DNA of 51,541 nt from Corynebacterium sp. (GCF_030538285.1 NZ_JAUNUG010000021.1:1-51541), one strand, 5' to 3'; shown: positions 10,086 through 21,413, counted from the first letter of the stretch. The notes: generated from the sequence alone by a model not told the origin. Numbers and translations are program-made.

Positions 10086-11006
10086 CTAGGTGCTGTTTGA
10101 TTCGCTTGTCGACGGCACATCGGTACGATCGTGCCGCTCGTCCAGGGTGCGGGGGAGGGTGCCGTCGAAAAGCGCGCGCGTCCAGCGCTCATCCTTGTAG
10201 TGGGCGGGAACGGCCCCGCCCAGCAGCACCCGGGCCAACTGCGCAGCCGCGATCGAGCCCTCGGCGGGCAGCTCGTGGTCGGAGCCGATGAGGATCATGT
10301 TCCCGTAGCGGCGCCCCTTGAGCATCGGCGGATCCGCGATGACCGCGACGTGCTCGAATACCTCCGCCATGCCCGCCAGCTCTGTTTTCGTGCCGATGAG
10401 GCTGGAGTAATCACCGCAATTGGAGATGTACAACCCGCCGGGCGTGAGCGCGGCGTGGACCGCGCGGAAAAACTCGGGCGTCGTCAGATCCAGCGGGGTG
10501 CGGTTACCGGCAAAGACATCGCGGATGATGATCTCCCGACTGCCGGGATAGAAACCGCGGGTGACCTCCCCGGCCTCCCCGACGCGGATCTTCACCGTCG
10601 GGGCGCGGGGAATGTCGAACCATTCGCGGACATAATCAGCCAGCTTCGCATCGAGTTCGACGACGGTGTGGCGGGAGGAGGGCCACAGGTGCGCGAAGTA
10701 GCGTGCCAGCGAACAGGCGGCACCGCCCAGATGCGTGACGCGGAGGGAGGCGGGATCGAAGCGGGAGTCGACCTGCTGCTCAATGATCGCCGCGATCCAC
10801 CGCATGTACTCGAACTCGAGGACGTCCGGGCGCCCGATCTGCACATGTGAGCTGGGCACCCCGTTGATCATGAGGGTCCAGGCGTCCGGGTGGAAGGTGT
10901 CCGGGACGAGCTCCGCGGTGCCGGTGGAGATCTCGTAGGTGCCCTCCGCCGCCCCGGTCGACGGTGAGTCGGCGTGGTTCTTGCGGTTTCTCCGGGAGCG
11001 GGCCAT
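10086..11006 (-). CDS. Spermidine-synthase-fold SAM-binding protein
   Basis: 306 residues with the Rossmann core of polyamine aminopropyltransferases: HLGGAACSLARYF (nucleotide loop), VVELDAKLADYVREWF and EIIIRDVFAGNRTP. The usual GGGDGG loop is altered. The second Asp of the D-x-x-D-P substrate region is not seen, so true spermidine synthesis is doubtful. Actinobacteria have many such 'spermidine synthase-like' proteins of unknown substrate. ATG 11006 has TACCAT 8 nt upstream, suggesting a near-leaderless mRNA. Both termini are charged and low-complexity. Confidence 0.78.
   Translation of the reverse strand: MARSRRNRKNHADSPSTGAAEGTYEISTGTAELVPDTFHPDAWTLMINGVPSSHVQIGRPDVLEFEYMRWIAAIIEQQVDSRFDPASLRVTHLGGAACSLARYFAHLWPSSRHTVVELDAKLADYVREWFDIPRAPTVKIRVGEAGEVTRGFYPGSREIIIRDVFAGNRTPLDLTTPEFFRAVHAALTPGGLYISNCGDYSSLIGTKTELAGMAEVFEHVAVIADPPMLKGRRYGNMILIGSDHELPAEGSIAAAQLARVLLGGAVPAHYKDERWTRALFDGTLPRTLDERHDRTDVPSTSESNST
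10121..10136. repeat. Near-copy of the 10060 palindrome
   Basis: CGGTACGATCGTGCCG differs by one base from the palindrome at 10060-10075. The centres are 61 bp apart. It lies inside the 3' end of the spermidine-synthase-like gene. Confidence 0.5.
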
Positions 11007-11030
11007 GAATGATCATGGTAGCCGGTGTGA

Positions 11031-12173
11031 TCAGGGGCGGAGCGAGGGGTTGGACAGCAAGTGATCCGCGGCGAAGGGGAGGGCGAACTGGAGGAAGCCG
11101 TAGGACGGAACTATGACCAGTGAACGTTCGAGAAGAGCCTTGCGTGCCATCGACAAGGCATTGGCCGGCACCCCCAAGTGTTCGGCAATGGCGCCTGTGC
11201 GCACGGGCTCACCCGCGGGGGACAGCTCCGCCAGAGCGTAGAGCAGGCCCAACTGTTGATCGGGGACATCGCGGAAGGAGGGCCCGTGGATTTGAATTCC
11301 GATCCTCTCCACCGCACTGTCCCTGATTGATCCAATGTGGTGGGATGTGATCTGGTTCGACTTCTCCTGATTGGCGCGTGCCCAGGACAAGGATCCGACG
11401 ACCTGCATGAGGTAGGGATATCCCGCGCTGAGGGATACGGCAGCGTCGACGGCGTCGGCGGTCATTGCTCTGCCTCCCGATTGTGCGGTATCGACGAAGA
11501 GGATCCGTGCTTCGTCTTCGCTCACTACGGTCAGATCCACGCGGTGGGCACGCCGCAGGAACGTCGTTCCTTCCTGTTGTAGAAGCTTATCGACGCCCGC
11601 CGGCAGGCCAGCTGCCGCAAAGGCGATGTCGTAGTTGTCCCTCATCAGATCCTGGACCGCCGTGGCCAGGACGTGTTGGTCCTGGGGGTCGGCGCTCTGC
11701 AGTTCGTCGAGGGTGATGAGGATGCCGGAGCCGCGGTCGCGGAGGAGTCCGGCGACGTGCCGGAGGCGGGTGATCAAGGTGGGGGTTGGTGCGCTGTGTG
11801 ATGGATCAGCGACCGAGGTGATGCTCCCCATCCCCGCCAGGGACATACCGGTGAGCATCCTTTTGCCGGATGGTCCCTCCAGCTCTTCTGCTATGTGGGG
11901 CAGGGTGGTGTCGGTAAGCGTGTCCACCATGCCTATTCCCGGGTAAGCACGCACGGGAACCCAGCCCTGAGATTGAGCGGTGTCCTCTAGTTCGTTGAGG
12001 AGAACTGTTTTACCGATTCCGCGGGCGCCAGACAGGATCAAAGTCCGGAACGGGCTGCCGATCCCCTCGGCGAGTCCGAGCGAGAAGGCATCCACGAGGG
12101 TTGAACGGCCTGCGAGCACCGTGGGGGAGACCCCGAAGCTGGGGCGGAACGGGTTCCGGAGAGGATTAACCAT
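11031..12173 (-). CDS. AAA ATPase with C-terminal winged-helix region, possible autoregulated accessory gene
   Basis: 380 residues. Walker A is GARGIGKT (49-56) and Walker B ILITLDEL (151-158). The C-terminal part (ELSPAGEPVRTGAIAEHLGV...) reads as a winged helix, as in Orc1/Cdc6-like and archaeal-type ATPases. Function is unknown. ATG 12173 is 7 nt after TAAACT (12186-12181, minus), so the transcript is probably leaderless. That -10 is embedded in one of two exact 17-bp direct repeats. Codon use is visibly less G+C-rich than in neighbours, which suggests transfer. It separates the desulfurase and mnmA regions. Confidence 0.75.
   Translation of the reverse strand: MVNPLRNPFRPSFGVSPTVLAGRSTLVDAFSLGLAEGIGSPFRTLILSGARGIGKTVLLNELEDTAQSQGWVPVRAYPGIGMVDTLTDTTLPHIAEELEGPSGKRMLTGMSLAGMGSITSVADPSHSAPTPTLITRLRHVAGLLRDRGSGILITLDELQSADPQDQHVLATAVQDLMRDNYDIAFAAAGLPAGVDKLLQQEGTTFLRRAHRVDLTVVSEDEARILFVDTAQSGGRAMTADAVDAAVSLSAGYPYLMQVVGSLSWARANQEKSNQITSHHIGSIRDSAVERIGIQIHGPSFRDVPDQQLGLLYALAELSPAGEPVRTGAIAEHLGVPANALSMARKALLERSLVIVPSYGFLQFALPFAADHLLSNPSLRP
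11585..11597 (+). repeat. Interspersed 13-mer, copy 3 (N=A)
   Basis: In the minus-strand AAA ATPase gene; reads Gly-Val-Asp-Lys. Confidence 0.75.
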
Positions 12174-12180
12174 GCCACTG

Positions 12181-12197
12181 AGTTTAGATCTTTTAGA
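12181..12197 (-). repeat. Operator-like direct repeat, promoter-proximal copy
   Basis: On the minus strand TCTAAAAGATCTAAACT. Its last six bases, TAAACT, are the probable -10 of the AAA ATPase gene. An exact second copy lies 28 bp upstream. Confidence 0.7.
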
Positions 12198-12208
12198 ACT
12201 CCGTTGGC

Positions 12209-12225
12209 AGTTTAGATCTTTTAGA
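12209..12225 (-). repeat. Operator-like direct repeat, distal copy
   Basis: Second exact copy of TCTAAAAGATCTAAACT, 28 bp from the first. It is immediately preceded by a further AGATC, so AGATCTAAA is partly iterated. The AT-rich block stands out from the G+C-rich surroundings and touches the stop codon of the 31-residue ORF at 12227. Confidence 0.7.
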
Positions 12226-12226
12226 T

Positions 12227-12322
12227 CTAGTTGTAGCGCGGCAGGAACAGGTGATAGATCAGCGTGCCGATAAGTTCAGAGATCGAGTGGGCAGAGGACA
12301 TCAGGTCAGGGAGGATGAACAT
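12227..12322 (-). CDS. Putative 31-residue leaderless small protein
   Basis: ATG at 12322 to TAG at 12227. The product starts MFILPDLMSSAHSISELIGT and continues with a hydrophobic segment ending in basic residues, so it may be a membrane-active microprotein. TAGGCT (12334-12329, minus) ends 6 nt before the ATG, the same spacing as other leaderless genes here. The stop overlaps the edge of the repeats that precede the AAA ATPase gene. No family was recognised. The 66 bp between it and mnmA would hold two divergent promoters. Confidence 0.5.
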   Translation of the reverse strand: MFILPDLMSSAHSISELIGTLIYHLFLPRYN

Positions 12323-12388
12323 GACCCCAGCCTAGTTTCGGAAATGCCCGCGCGGGCGATTACGCTGCACACCTGAAAGGGAGGAAGT

Positions 12389-13474
12389 ATGCGCGTACTG
12401 GCAGCGATGAGTGGCGGCGTCGATTCGGCGGTCGCCGCCGCGAGGATGGTGGAGGCTGGCCACGATGTGGTCGGCGTACACCTGGCGCTCTCACGTGACC
12501 CGCAGACCGTGCGCGAGTCCTCCCGTGGCTGCTGCTCCCTGGAGGATTCGGCGGATGCGCGCCGGGTGTGCGACACCCTCGGCATCCCCTTTTACGTGTG
12601 GGATTTCTCGGACCGCTTCCAGGCGGACGTCATCGATGATTTCGTGGATTCCTACGCCCGCGGGGAGACCCCGAATCCGTGCCTGCGTTGCAACGAGAAG
12701 ATCAAGTTCGCGGCCCTGCTCGACCGCGCGGTGGCGCTCGGTTTTGATGCCGTGGCCACCGGCCACTATGCGCTTATCGACGACGCCGGGCACCTGCGCC
12801 GCAGCGTTGATCCAGCCAAGGATCAGTCTTATGTGCTCGGCGTGCTTACCCGCGCCGAACTTGACCGTTGTCTGTTCCCGGTGGGCAACACGGAGAAGCC
12901 GCAGATCCGCGAGGAGGCTGCCCGCCACGGCTTCTCGGTGGCGAAAAAGCCTGACTCCTACGACATTTGCTTCATCCCGGACGGCAACACCCAGGCCTTT
13001 CTCGGCTCGCGCATCGGGCTGCGGCCAGGCATGGTCGTGGATCAGAACGGCCGCGAACTGCGCGACCATGATGGTGCTTGGAACTTCACCATCGGCCAGC
13101 GCAAGGGCCTTGACCTGCGCGATCCCGCCGTCGATGGTCGGCCCCGCTACGTCACGGATATCGACGCGGCCAGCGGCACCGTCACCGTCGGTCCCCGCGA
13201 TGCGCTGTCTGTCGGCGTCATCCACGCTGACCGGCTCAAGGTGCTCCACCCGGACATGGCGGGGGAGTTCGATGCCCATGTCCAGGTCCGCGCCCACGGT
13301 GGGGTGGTGGCCTGCCGCGCCGTCGTCTGGGAGGATAAGATGACGCTCACCCTGGCCGAGCCCCTGCAGGGAGTGGCCCGCGGCCAGGCCGCCGTGCTCT
13401 ACCAGCCGGATCCGGATGGTCAGGGCGATATCGTCCTCGGGTCCGGCACGATCTGCGGGACGGAGACAGCGTGA
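12389..13474 (+). CDS. mnmA: tRNA-specific 2-thiouridylase MnmA
   Basis: Forms 2-thiouridine at wobble position U34 of certain tRNAs using ATP and sulfur from a cysteine desulfurase. It has 361 residues. The PP-loop is [10 protein letters not shown] (about 8-17). The catalytic cysteines lie in [10 protein letters not shown] (about 98) and [14 protein letters not shown] (about 193); TGHYA and the C-terminal beta-barrel GQRKGL region are also present. GGGAGG precedes ATG 12389. The stop overlaps the next start by 4 nt (GTGA). Confidence 0.96.
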   Translation: MRVLAAMSGGVDSAVAAARMVEAGHDVVGVHLALSRDPQTVRESSRGCCSLEDSADARRVCDTLGIPFYVWDFSDRFQADVIDDFVDSYARGETPNPCLRCNEKIKFAALLDRAVALGFDAVATGHYALIDDAGHLRRSVDPAKDQSYVLGVLTRAELDRCLFPVGNTEKPQIREEAARHGFSVAKKPDSYDICFIPDGNTQAFLGSRIGLRPGMVVDQNGRELRDHDGAWNFTIGQRKGLDLRDPAVDGRPRYVTDIDAASGTVTVGPRDALSVGVIHADRLKVLHPDMAGEFDAHVQVRAHGGVVACRAVVWEDKMTLTLAEPLQGVARGQAAVLYQPDPDGQGDIVLGSGTICGTETA

Positions 13475-14463
13475 GCGCCTATGGCCTCGGGCCCCTGCCG
13501 GGCACCTCGCTTAGCGACGCCGCCGACATCATCCGCTCCGAGACCGGCGACCTTCCGCACGTCCCTGACCTGCCGGCCCGCGGTCTCGGCGCCGACGGAG
13601 TGGGCCGCACTGCTGCGCTGCTGGAGGCCGTGAGCGTCGACCGCGGCCCGCGCTCATGGATCATGACCGACCGCCCGCAGCTGCTCACGCGCCGCACCCG
13701 CGATCTCCTCGACCGGGACCTCGATGAGCTCGAGGAAGCCTGGGGCACCACCGTGCCCGACCTCAAGGTGCAGGTCACCGGACCCTGGACGCTGGCCGCC
13801 TCCATCGAGCTGGCCAGCGGCCACCTGGTGATCACCGACCCCGGGGCCCTGCGTGACCTCACCGAGGCACTCATCGAGGGCGTCAACGCCCACACCGCTG
13901 AGCTGGCCCGCCGCTTCCGCGCCGAGGTGGTGGTCCAGCTCGACGAATCGTTGCTGCCCGAGATCGCCGCCGGCCTGCCCGGTACCACCCGCTTCAACCC
14001 CATCCGCCCCGTCAACCCGAGGGACCTGGCCGAACGCCTGGCGGGTGTCGTGGAGGGGCTGGATGCGGAGCGGGTCCTGCTCAACCAGACCGGCTACGCG
14101 CCTTTGTGGGAGGTCGCCCGCGACTCCCGCGCCGAGACCGTCCTCGTCTCCCTCGACCAGGTTCAAGGTACCGCCCAGTACGACGGCTTCGGTCACACCA
14201 TCTCCGCCGGGACCCGCATCGGCCTGGGTGTTACCGGCCCAGCCGATCGCGTCGACGAACTCCACGAGCGCCCCCGCGAGCGGGCCGTCGCCGTCGCGCG
14301 TTTCTGGGAGCGTCTGGGCCTGGACCCACAGTGGCTCACCGAGCGCATCGATGTTCACCCCCGCGCCGGGATCCTCGAGGGGACACTTCTCGGAGCCGCC
14401 AACGCCTACCGCATGGCCCGGATCGTCGACCACATGCTGCGCACCGACGCCGGGGACCTGTAG
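13471..14463 (+). CDS. MetE-like (UROD/MetE superfamily) protein, C-terminal-domain type
   Basis: 330 residues related to the catalytic C-terminal half of cobalamin-independent methionine synthase, the form found next to mnmA across mycobacteria and corynebacteria. [15 protein letters not shown] and [17 protein letters not shown] fit this fold. The zinc-binding HxC/C set of true MetE is not evident in the translation, so methionine synthase activity is uncertain. GTG 13471 overlaps the mnmA stop, implying coupling. Confidence 0.75.
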   Translation: MSAYGLGPLPGTSLSDAADIIRSETGDLPHVPDLPARGLGADGVGRTAALLEAVSVDRGPRSWIMTDRPQLLTRRTRDLLDRDLDELEEAWGTTVPDLKVQVTGPWTLAASIELASGHLVITDPGALRDLTEALIEGVNAHTAELARRFRAEVVVQLDESLLPEIAAGLPGTTRFNPIRPVNPRDLAERLAGVVEGLDAERVLLNQTGYAPLWEVARDSRAETVLVSLDQVQGTAQYDGFGHTISAGTRIGLGVTGPADRVDELHERPRERAVAVARFWERLGLDPQWLTERIDVHPRAGILEGTLLGAANAYRMARIVDHMLRTDAGDL

Positions 14464-14473
14464 CCACATAACG

Positions 14474-15352
14474 ATGACTGGCTTACCTCCCGCTGGTCCT
14501 GCGTGGGCCGGTTCCCTCATGGGCACCTCGATTGCCGCGACGCTGACCCTCATGCACGGCCTGGTGTGGCCGGGCCTGGCGCTCCTTCTCTTAGCCACCG
14601 GCCTGCTGGTCGCCTTCACCTTTGGCTGGCTACGGCACCGCAACCCCAGCTTCACCCAGGAATTCATGGGCCCGTGGGGCATGGTGTCCATGGGTGTCAT
14701 GGCTTTGGGCAGCGCGTGGACCACCGCCACCGACCTGCTCACCCCGCAACTGATCACCTGGCTGATCGGCATGCCCCTAGCTGTGGTGGTGTGTCTGCGG
14801 CAGTTGCGCCGCTTCCACGGTGCCCCGAGCTTTCTCTGGGGACTGGCCGTAGTGTCCCCGATGGTGGCGGCGACCTCCGGAGGCCAGCTCGCCCTGGTCC
14901 TGGATTCGCCGTGGGCGCAGGTCATTCACATAGTCGCCCTGGGGTGCTTCGTCCTCAGCCTGGTCACGGGCGTGCCGTTGTTTATTCGCGTCTACGTCGC
15001 GCGACCACGGATCCCCGCGGCGTTTGCCGGCACGGCGTGGATCCCCCTCGGTATCGTCGGCCAGTCCACTGTCGCGGCCCACGTGGTTTTCGCGTCACCC
15101 CGAGCCGACACTTACGGCATCGTCATGCTCACCCTCGGGATGCCGATGATCGCCTACGCCGCCTGGCACTTCTGGGGCCGGGCGGTACGCAGGTGGGCGG
15201 AGTACACGCCCGGCTGGTGGGGATCGACATTCCCGACGGGCACCCTGTCCCTCGGCGCCGCTTATATGGGGTGGGAACAGGTCAGCGCGGGGTTTCTCGG
15301 GCTGCTGCTCGTGCACTGGGCCCTATGTGTGGCCCGGTTTGCCTCCCGCTGA
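14474..15352 (+). CDS. TDT-family (TehA/SLAC1-like) membrane transporter
   Basis: 292 residues forming about ten membrane helices. The N-terminal PAWAGSLMGTSIAATL matches the GP-W...MGTxxxA start of the tellurite-resistance/dicarboxylate/sulfite transporter family. ATG 14474 lies 10 nt after the MetE-like stop with no strong ribosome site; a second in-frame ATG at 14519 would cut into this motif and is less likely. The substrate is unknown (anion, C4-dicarboxylate or sulfite in the family). Confidence 0.78.
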   Translation: MTGLPPAGPAWAGSLMGTSIAATLTLMHGLVWPGLALLLLATGLLVAFTFGWLRHRNPSFTQEFMGPWGMVSMGVMALGSAWTTATDLLTPQLITWLIGMPLAVVVCLRQLRRFHGAPSFLWGLAVVSPMVAATSGGQLALVLDSPWAQVIHIVALGCFVLSLVTGVPLFIRVYVARPRIPAAFAGTAWIPLGIVGQSTVAAHVVFASPRADTYGIVMLTLGMPMIAYAAWHFWGRAVRRWAEYTPGWWGSTFPTGTLSLGAAYMGWEQVSAGFLGLLLVHWALCVARFASR

Positions 15353-15471
15353 TCGGGCGTCGATGTCCCTGAGATGATGCAACCCGGGTGGGCCAGCCAT
15401 GAAAGCCCAGGTCGGGTGTGGCTGTTGTGGCGCAGGACAGGGGGTTGCGTCACTTCAGGGACAACCCACGC

Positions 15472-16152
15472 CTATCCCTGCATCGGCCAGGCGGTGTTCA
15501 CATCCGAGGCATCCTTGCCCTGCCCCTGCAGGTACTTAGCGAAGTCCATCTGCCGGTCGTGGTGGCCGACGGCCTGGAACTCCATGAGCTCACCCTCGGA
15601 CATCCGGGTCAGCTCCGGCCACTGGCGGGCCTGCTTCCAGGCGATGCGCGCGGCGGCGAGAGCATCAGAGGTGGCCTCATGCGCATTACCCAGTTCCACG
15701 CCATAGTGTTCGGACATGGCGCCCAGGTTGCGCTTGCCCCTGCGGTAGGGGTCTTTCACCCGGTCGACGACATAGGGGTCGAACACCGGGCCCGTCACCA
15801 CGAAATCACCGGTGAGTTGACGCAGGACTGTCAGGTCGTAGCAGGCGTTGTAGACCACCAGGGTCAACCCGTCCTCCCAGGCCTTCTTTATCGCGGCGAC
15901 GGTGTCAGCGAGCACCTCATCGTGGGGGCGGCCCTCGGCGCGGGCCTTCTCCGTCGTGATGCCGTGGATCTTCGAGGCTTCCTCGGGTATCTCTACCCCA
16001 GGGTCGGCGAGGTGTTCGATGGCGTTGACCTCGCGGCCATCGATACGCACCAGAGCCGAGGTGACGATGCGCGCCTCCTTCGGGAAACGGGAGGTGGTCT
16101 CAAGGTCGAAGGAAAGCATGCGGGAGGCATCGAAGCCGCTGAATCCGGTCAT
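15472..16152 (-). CDS. 3'-5' exonuclease, DnaQ/DEDDh family
   Basis: 226 residues. The exonuclease motifs are SFDLETTS (DxE), NACYDLTVLRQ and a C-terminal HEATSDALAAARIAW (H...D). It resembles stand-alone epsilon-like exonucleases used in repair or RNA processing. An upstream in-frame ATG lies at 16182. TAGGGT (16165-16160, minus) is exactly 7 nt before ATG 16152, so the shorter leaderless form is preferred. The 119 bp between its stop and the TDT stop hold nothing recognisable. Confidence 0.88.
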   Translation of the reverse strand: MTGFSGFDASRMLSFDLETTSRFPKEARIVTSALVRIDGREVNAIEHLADPGVEIPEEASKIHGITTEKARAEGRPHDEVLADTVAAIKKAWEDGLTLVVYNACYDLTVLRQLTGDFVVTGPVFDPYVVDRVKDPYRRGKRNLGAMSEHYGVELGNAHEATSDALAAARIAWKQARQWPELTRMSEGELMEFQAVGHHDRQMDFAKYLQGQGKDASDVNTAWPMQG

Positions 16153-16185
16153 GGTCTCAACCCTAGACTGCCCACCCGACATGAC

Positions 16186-16449
16186 TCACCCGCGGCGTTG
16201 AAACAGCTGGTAGGCGATGGTTCCGGCGAGCAGTCCGACGAGCGCGCACGCCAGCCACCACAGCCACACCGGGATCGCGCTGTTCCACGGCACCGCCACG
16301 ACTCCGATGACCACGGCCAGCGCCAGGGTCGCTAGGAGGTCGACCACGAGGGCGCGTGGAGAGCGCCCGGGGCGTCGCACCTTGCGCAATGACAGTGCCA
16401 CGGAAATGAACAGATAGATCAGCAGCCCCCAACCGATGATGGTGATCAT
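16186..16449 (-). CDS. Small integral membrane protein (87 aa)
   Basis: Three hydrophobic stretches (1-20, 36-55 and 58-80) separated by a basic segment, ending in QLFQRRG; no family recognised. ATG 16449 directly abuts the stop of the serine hydrolase gene, so it is the last gene of the wHTH-hydrolase operon. Confidence 0.7.
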   Translation of the reverse strand: MITIIGWGLLIYLFISVALSLRKVRRPGRSPRALVVDLLATLALAVVIGVVAVPWNSAIPVWLWWLACALVGLLAGTIAYQLFQRRG

Positions 16450-17417
16450 CTACTTCACCTCCAGGAGTGCGAGTGCGATCTCGTCCACGCCGGCCATGGT
16501 GTCTGCCGCGACATACGCCGCCCGGCCGGCTTCCTCGTCGACAATAAGTGTCGTTGAGTAGCCGTAGGTGCCGCCGTGGTGGACCCGGCGGCCTTCATCA
16601 TCGGTGCTCCAGGTGTAGTCCGGAACACCGTTGTCCAGCACAAAAGTGGCGTAGCGGGCCATGTCGGCGGCGGTGGAGCGCAGACCGCCGGTGGGCATGT
16701 AACCCCCCAACTCCCAGGGCTCGGCTTGCTTTCCGGTCGGCATGAAGCCTCGTGGGGCATCGTCGGGCACGGAGCCATTGGTCATCGGGTAGGTGTCCGT
16801 CATGCCCGCCGGGGTGAGGATGTGGTCGTCGACCAGCTGCTCCCAGGTGGTGTCGGCCTCGATGGCCAGGAGTTGTCCCAGAAGCGCGACGCCGAGGTTC
16901 GAGTACTCCTCCTTGCCGCGGTTGTTCAAGGATGCAGCTAGCGCGTCGTCAACGACCTGCTCGCGGGTGATGCCAGCATAAGGGTTCGCACCGGTGAAGC
17001 TGGTGAGGAGGGAACCCAGCAGGAATCCGCCGGGTAGCCGGGGTAATCCTGAGGTGTGGTCGGCGAGCTCACGCAGTGTGATGTCGGCGATCTCGGAGCC
17101 TTGCGCGTCGATGATCTCCCTGACGGGGGTCTCCTCCAGACCGCGTTCGGCGAGGATGTGGGCGGTGAAGGTCTTGGTCACCGAGCCGATCTCGAACTCG
17201 GTGTGCTCATCCGCGCCGAGACCGGCGAAACGGGCCCCGTCGGAGTCGATCAGTACTGCACTGATGTGGTGATGGCCGGAGCCGGCGGCGTCGGCGAGGC
17301 GGGCGGACAGCTCCGGGTCGCCGGTGCGTTCCTCGGAGAGGTGCAAGGGGCGGGGTCCGAGCCAGAGAAGCAGGCCTGTGACGCTCAGGGCGGCGATGGC
17401 GGCGATGGCATAACGCA

Positions 17418-17418
<1 letters not shown>
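16450..17418 (-). CDS. Serine hydrolase, class C beta-lactamase/AmpC-like
   Basis: 322 residues. An N-terminal hydrophobic segment (4-22) marks a secreted or anchored protein. The three serine-hydrolase motifs are present: SVTK (nucleophile Ser and Lys), YSN, and HHGG near the C-terminus. Members include esterases, D-aminopeptidases and cell-wall peptidases, so a penicillin-degrading role is only one option. ATG 17418 overlaps the stop of the wHTH gene (TAATG), indicating coupling; sequence upstream in the same frame belongs to that gene. Confidence 0.86.
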
Positions 17419-19972
<2,554 letters not shown>

Positions 19973-19978
19973 GGCGGT

Positions 19979-20323
19979 TCAGGCGCGCCGGGCCGCGGGC
20001 AGCAGTGCCGCCACCAGGTAGACGAGCACCGCGATGGGTGGGAGCAGGACTCCGAGGATGTTGAGGGCGGCATTCGTGCGGCTCGGGTCCAGGGCCCACA
20101 GCACCAGCCACGATCCCCAGCCGATGAGCGCGGTGAGCCCGGCTGCGGTGCCGACCCACAGTGGCGCGATGGGGCCGTTACGGATGAGGGCGGTCAACCC
20201 GACGGCGAGGGCCGCCACCACCCCAATCCCGGCCAGGATCATGATGTCGATCGACGCGGCGAGCCACGCGAGAGCGAAGAGAACGGCGTGAATGGCAGCG
20301 GCTATCAGGAAGAGGTTCCGCAC
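19979..20323 (-). CDS. Small four-helix membrane protein
   Basis: 114 residues with about four membrane helices and an Arg-rich C-terminus; no family recognised. AAGGA 7 nt upstream selects GTG 20323 (RNLFLIAAAIHAVLF) over the earlier in-frame start at 20371. It converges on ligA with 6 nt between the stops. A second membrane protein of similar size follows upstream on the same strand. Confidence 0.65.
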   Translation of the reverse strand: MRNLFLIAAAIHAVLFALAWLAASIDIMILAGIGVVAALAVGLTALIRNGPIAPLWVGTAAGLTALIGWGSWLVLWALDPSRTNAALNILGVLLPPIAVLVYLVAALLPAARRA

Positions 20324-20390
20324 GGGAGAGTCCTTGCGTCGGAAATGGTCCGTCGACCACGACGGTATCAAGTTCGCACGGTGACGATGT

Positions 20391-20738
20391 TTAGGCTCTG
20401 CGCCCGGCGGTCAAGGCAGCCAGCAAAAACAGCAGGCCGGACAATGCCGGCAGGTACACCCAGAGCGGGTGCGGGAAGCGCGCCCAGAAATACGGGTGGG
20501 TAAATCCGTGGCTGGCCAGCATCCCCGCAGCCGCAACACCGGCCGTACCAGCCACAAGCCCGCAGAACTGCGCGAGAACTGCTGTTGGTCTGAGGAAAAG
20601 GTAGACGCAGATCGCCAGACTCGATACGCAGGCGATCACGGCTGCGAGGCCGATTCCGCGACCACTTTCCCCGGCCAGAGCCAAAAGCAGCAGTACCTGG
20701 ACCAGGAATCCTCCCAGGAGAACAAACCGCGTCGACAT
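20391..20738 (-). CDS. Small membrane protein (115 aa)
   Basis: Four hydrophobic segments; the C-terminus AALTAGRRA resembles that of the neighbouring 114-residue protein (LPAARRA). I did not recognise a family. The start ATG 20738 is 3 nt after the stop of the ACT-domain gene, so the two are probably cotranscribed. Confidence 0.6.
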   Translation of the reverse strand: MSTRFVLLGGFLVQVLLLLALAGESGRGIGLAAVIACVSSLAICVYLFLRPTAVLAQFCGLVAGTAGVAAAGMLASHGFTHPYFWARFPHPLWVYLPALSGLLFLLAALTAGRRA

Positions 20739-20741
20739 AGC

Positions 20742-21413
20742 CTAACTCAGGATCGCACCGACGATACGGCCGAGCTGGCCGAGGTGCTCCACCTCACTGG
20801 CCAGGAAGTCGGGTCCGCCGGTGCGACCGACGATGAGTACCATGCCGGTCGAGCCCAGGGGAGTGGCCGCCAGCGAGGAGTCGAGCAACCCCCACGTGTC
20901 GGGAATCCAATCCTCGTCCTCCGGGTTGAGGATGCGCGCGGCGGTGACGTCGATGTCATTGGGGTGGGATCCGTCATCCTCCGGGGCGGCCATGGAGGCG
21001 GCGACGCGGGAGATCTCATCGGCGGAGGCTTTGTCGTCGAGGACGATGGCCCAAGACGCAGTCATGGAGCGCGGCGTCACGGTGACCAGCTCCTCCATGG
21101 CGCGCGGGATGTTGCGGGAGTGGACTGCCACCTCGGCGAGCATCTGGATCTGGCCGCGGCGGTCGACGCGCCCGGAAAATGGGCGGATCGAGTCGACCTC
21201 CACGCCGTCGATGGTGTCGGCGGCAGTAATGAGGGAATCGGCCATGGCCCCCTTGGGCAGCGAGACGACAATGTCGTCCATGACAGTGCCGTCGGGGAAG
21301 GATTCAACCACGTCGACGGATTCAATGTTGCCGTCCACCAGCCCGATCGCCTCCGCGAGTTGTCCGAGGCTGCCCGGGGTGTCGGGGAGCAGGACGCGGA
21401 TGAGATAAGACAT
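20742..21413 (-). CDS. ACT-domain amino-acid-binding protein
   Basis: 223 residues. The N-terminal YLIRVLLPDTPGSLGQLAEA is a classic ACT domain start, which usually binds an amino acid as regulator. The rest (SMTASWAIVLDD..., STGMVLIVGRTGGPDFLASE) is conserved in corynebacterial homologues upstream of gatC as far as I know, but has no assigned function. It is divergent from gatC, with about 160 bp between the starts. An AAAGG lies too far (about 15 nt) from ATG 21413 to be a clear ribosome site. Confidence 0.78.
   Translation of the reverse strand: MSYLIRVLLPDTPGSLGQLAEAIGLVDGNIESVDVVESFPDGTVMDDIVVSLPKGAMADSLITAADTIDGVEVDSIRPFSGRVDRRGQIQMLAEVAVHSRNIPRAMEELVTVTPRSMTASWAIVLDDKASADEISRVAASMAAPEDDGSHPNDIDVTAARILNPEDEDWIPDTWGLLDSSLAATPLGSTGMVLIVGRTGGPDFLASEVEHLGQLGRIVGAILS

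Noticed and set aside
9880-10089. Plus-strand 69-codon ORF overlapping the 72-residue minus gene
   Set aside because: No ribosome site or promoter, and the minus-strand ORF fits the neighbours better.
13853-14473. N-terminal extension of the TDT transporter frame across the MetE-like gene
   Set aside because: The translation is Ser/Pro-rich shadow sequence. The transporter motif GPxW...MGT begins just after ATG 14474.
15353-15471. Possible terminator or small gene between the TDT and exonuclease stops
   Set aside because: Only a loose GTCCCTGA...TCAGGGAC inverted repeat with a very long loop is present; no T-run and no convincing ORF.
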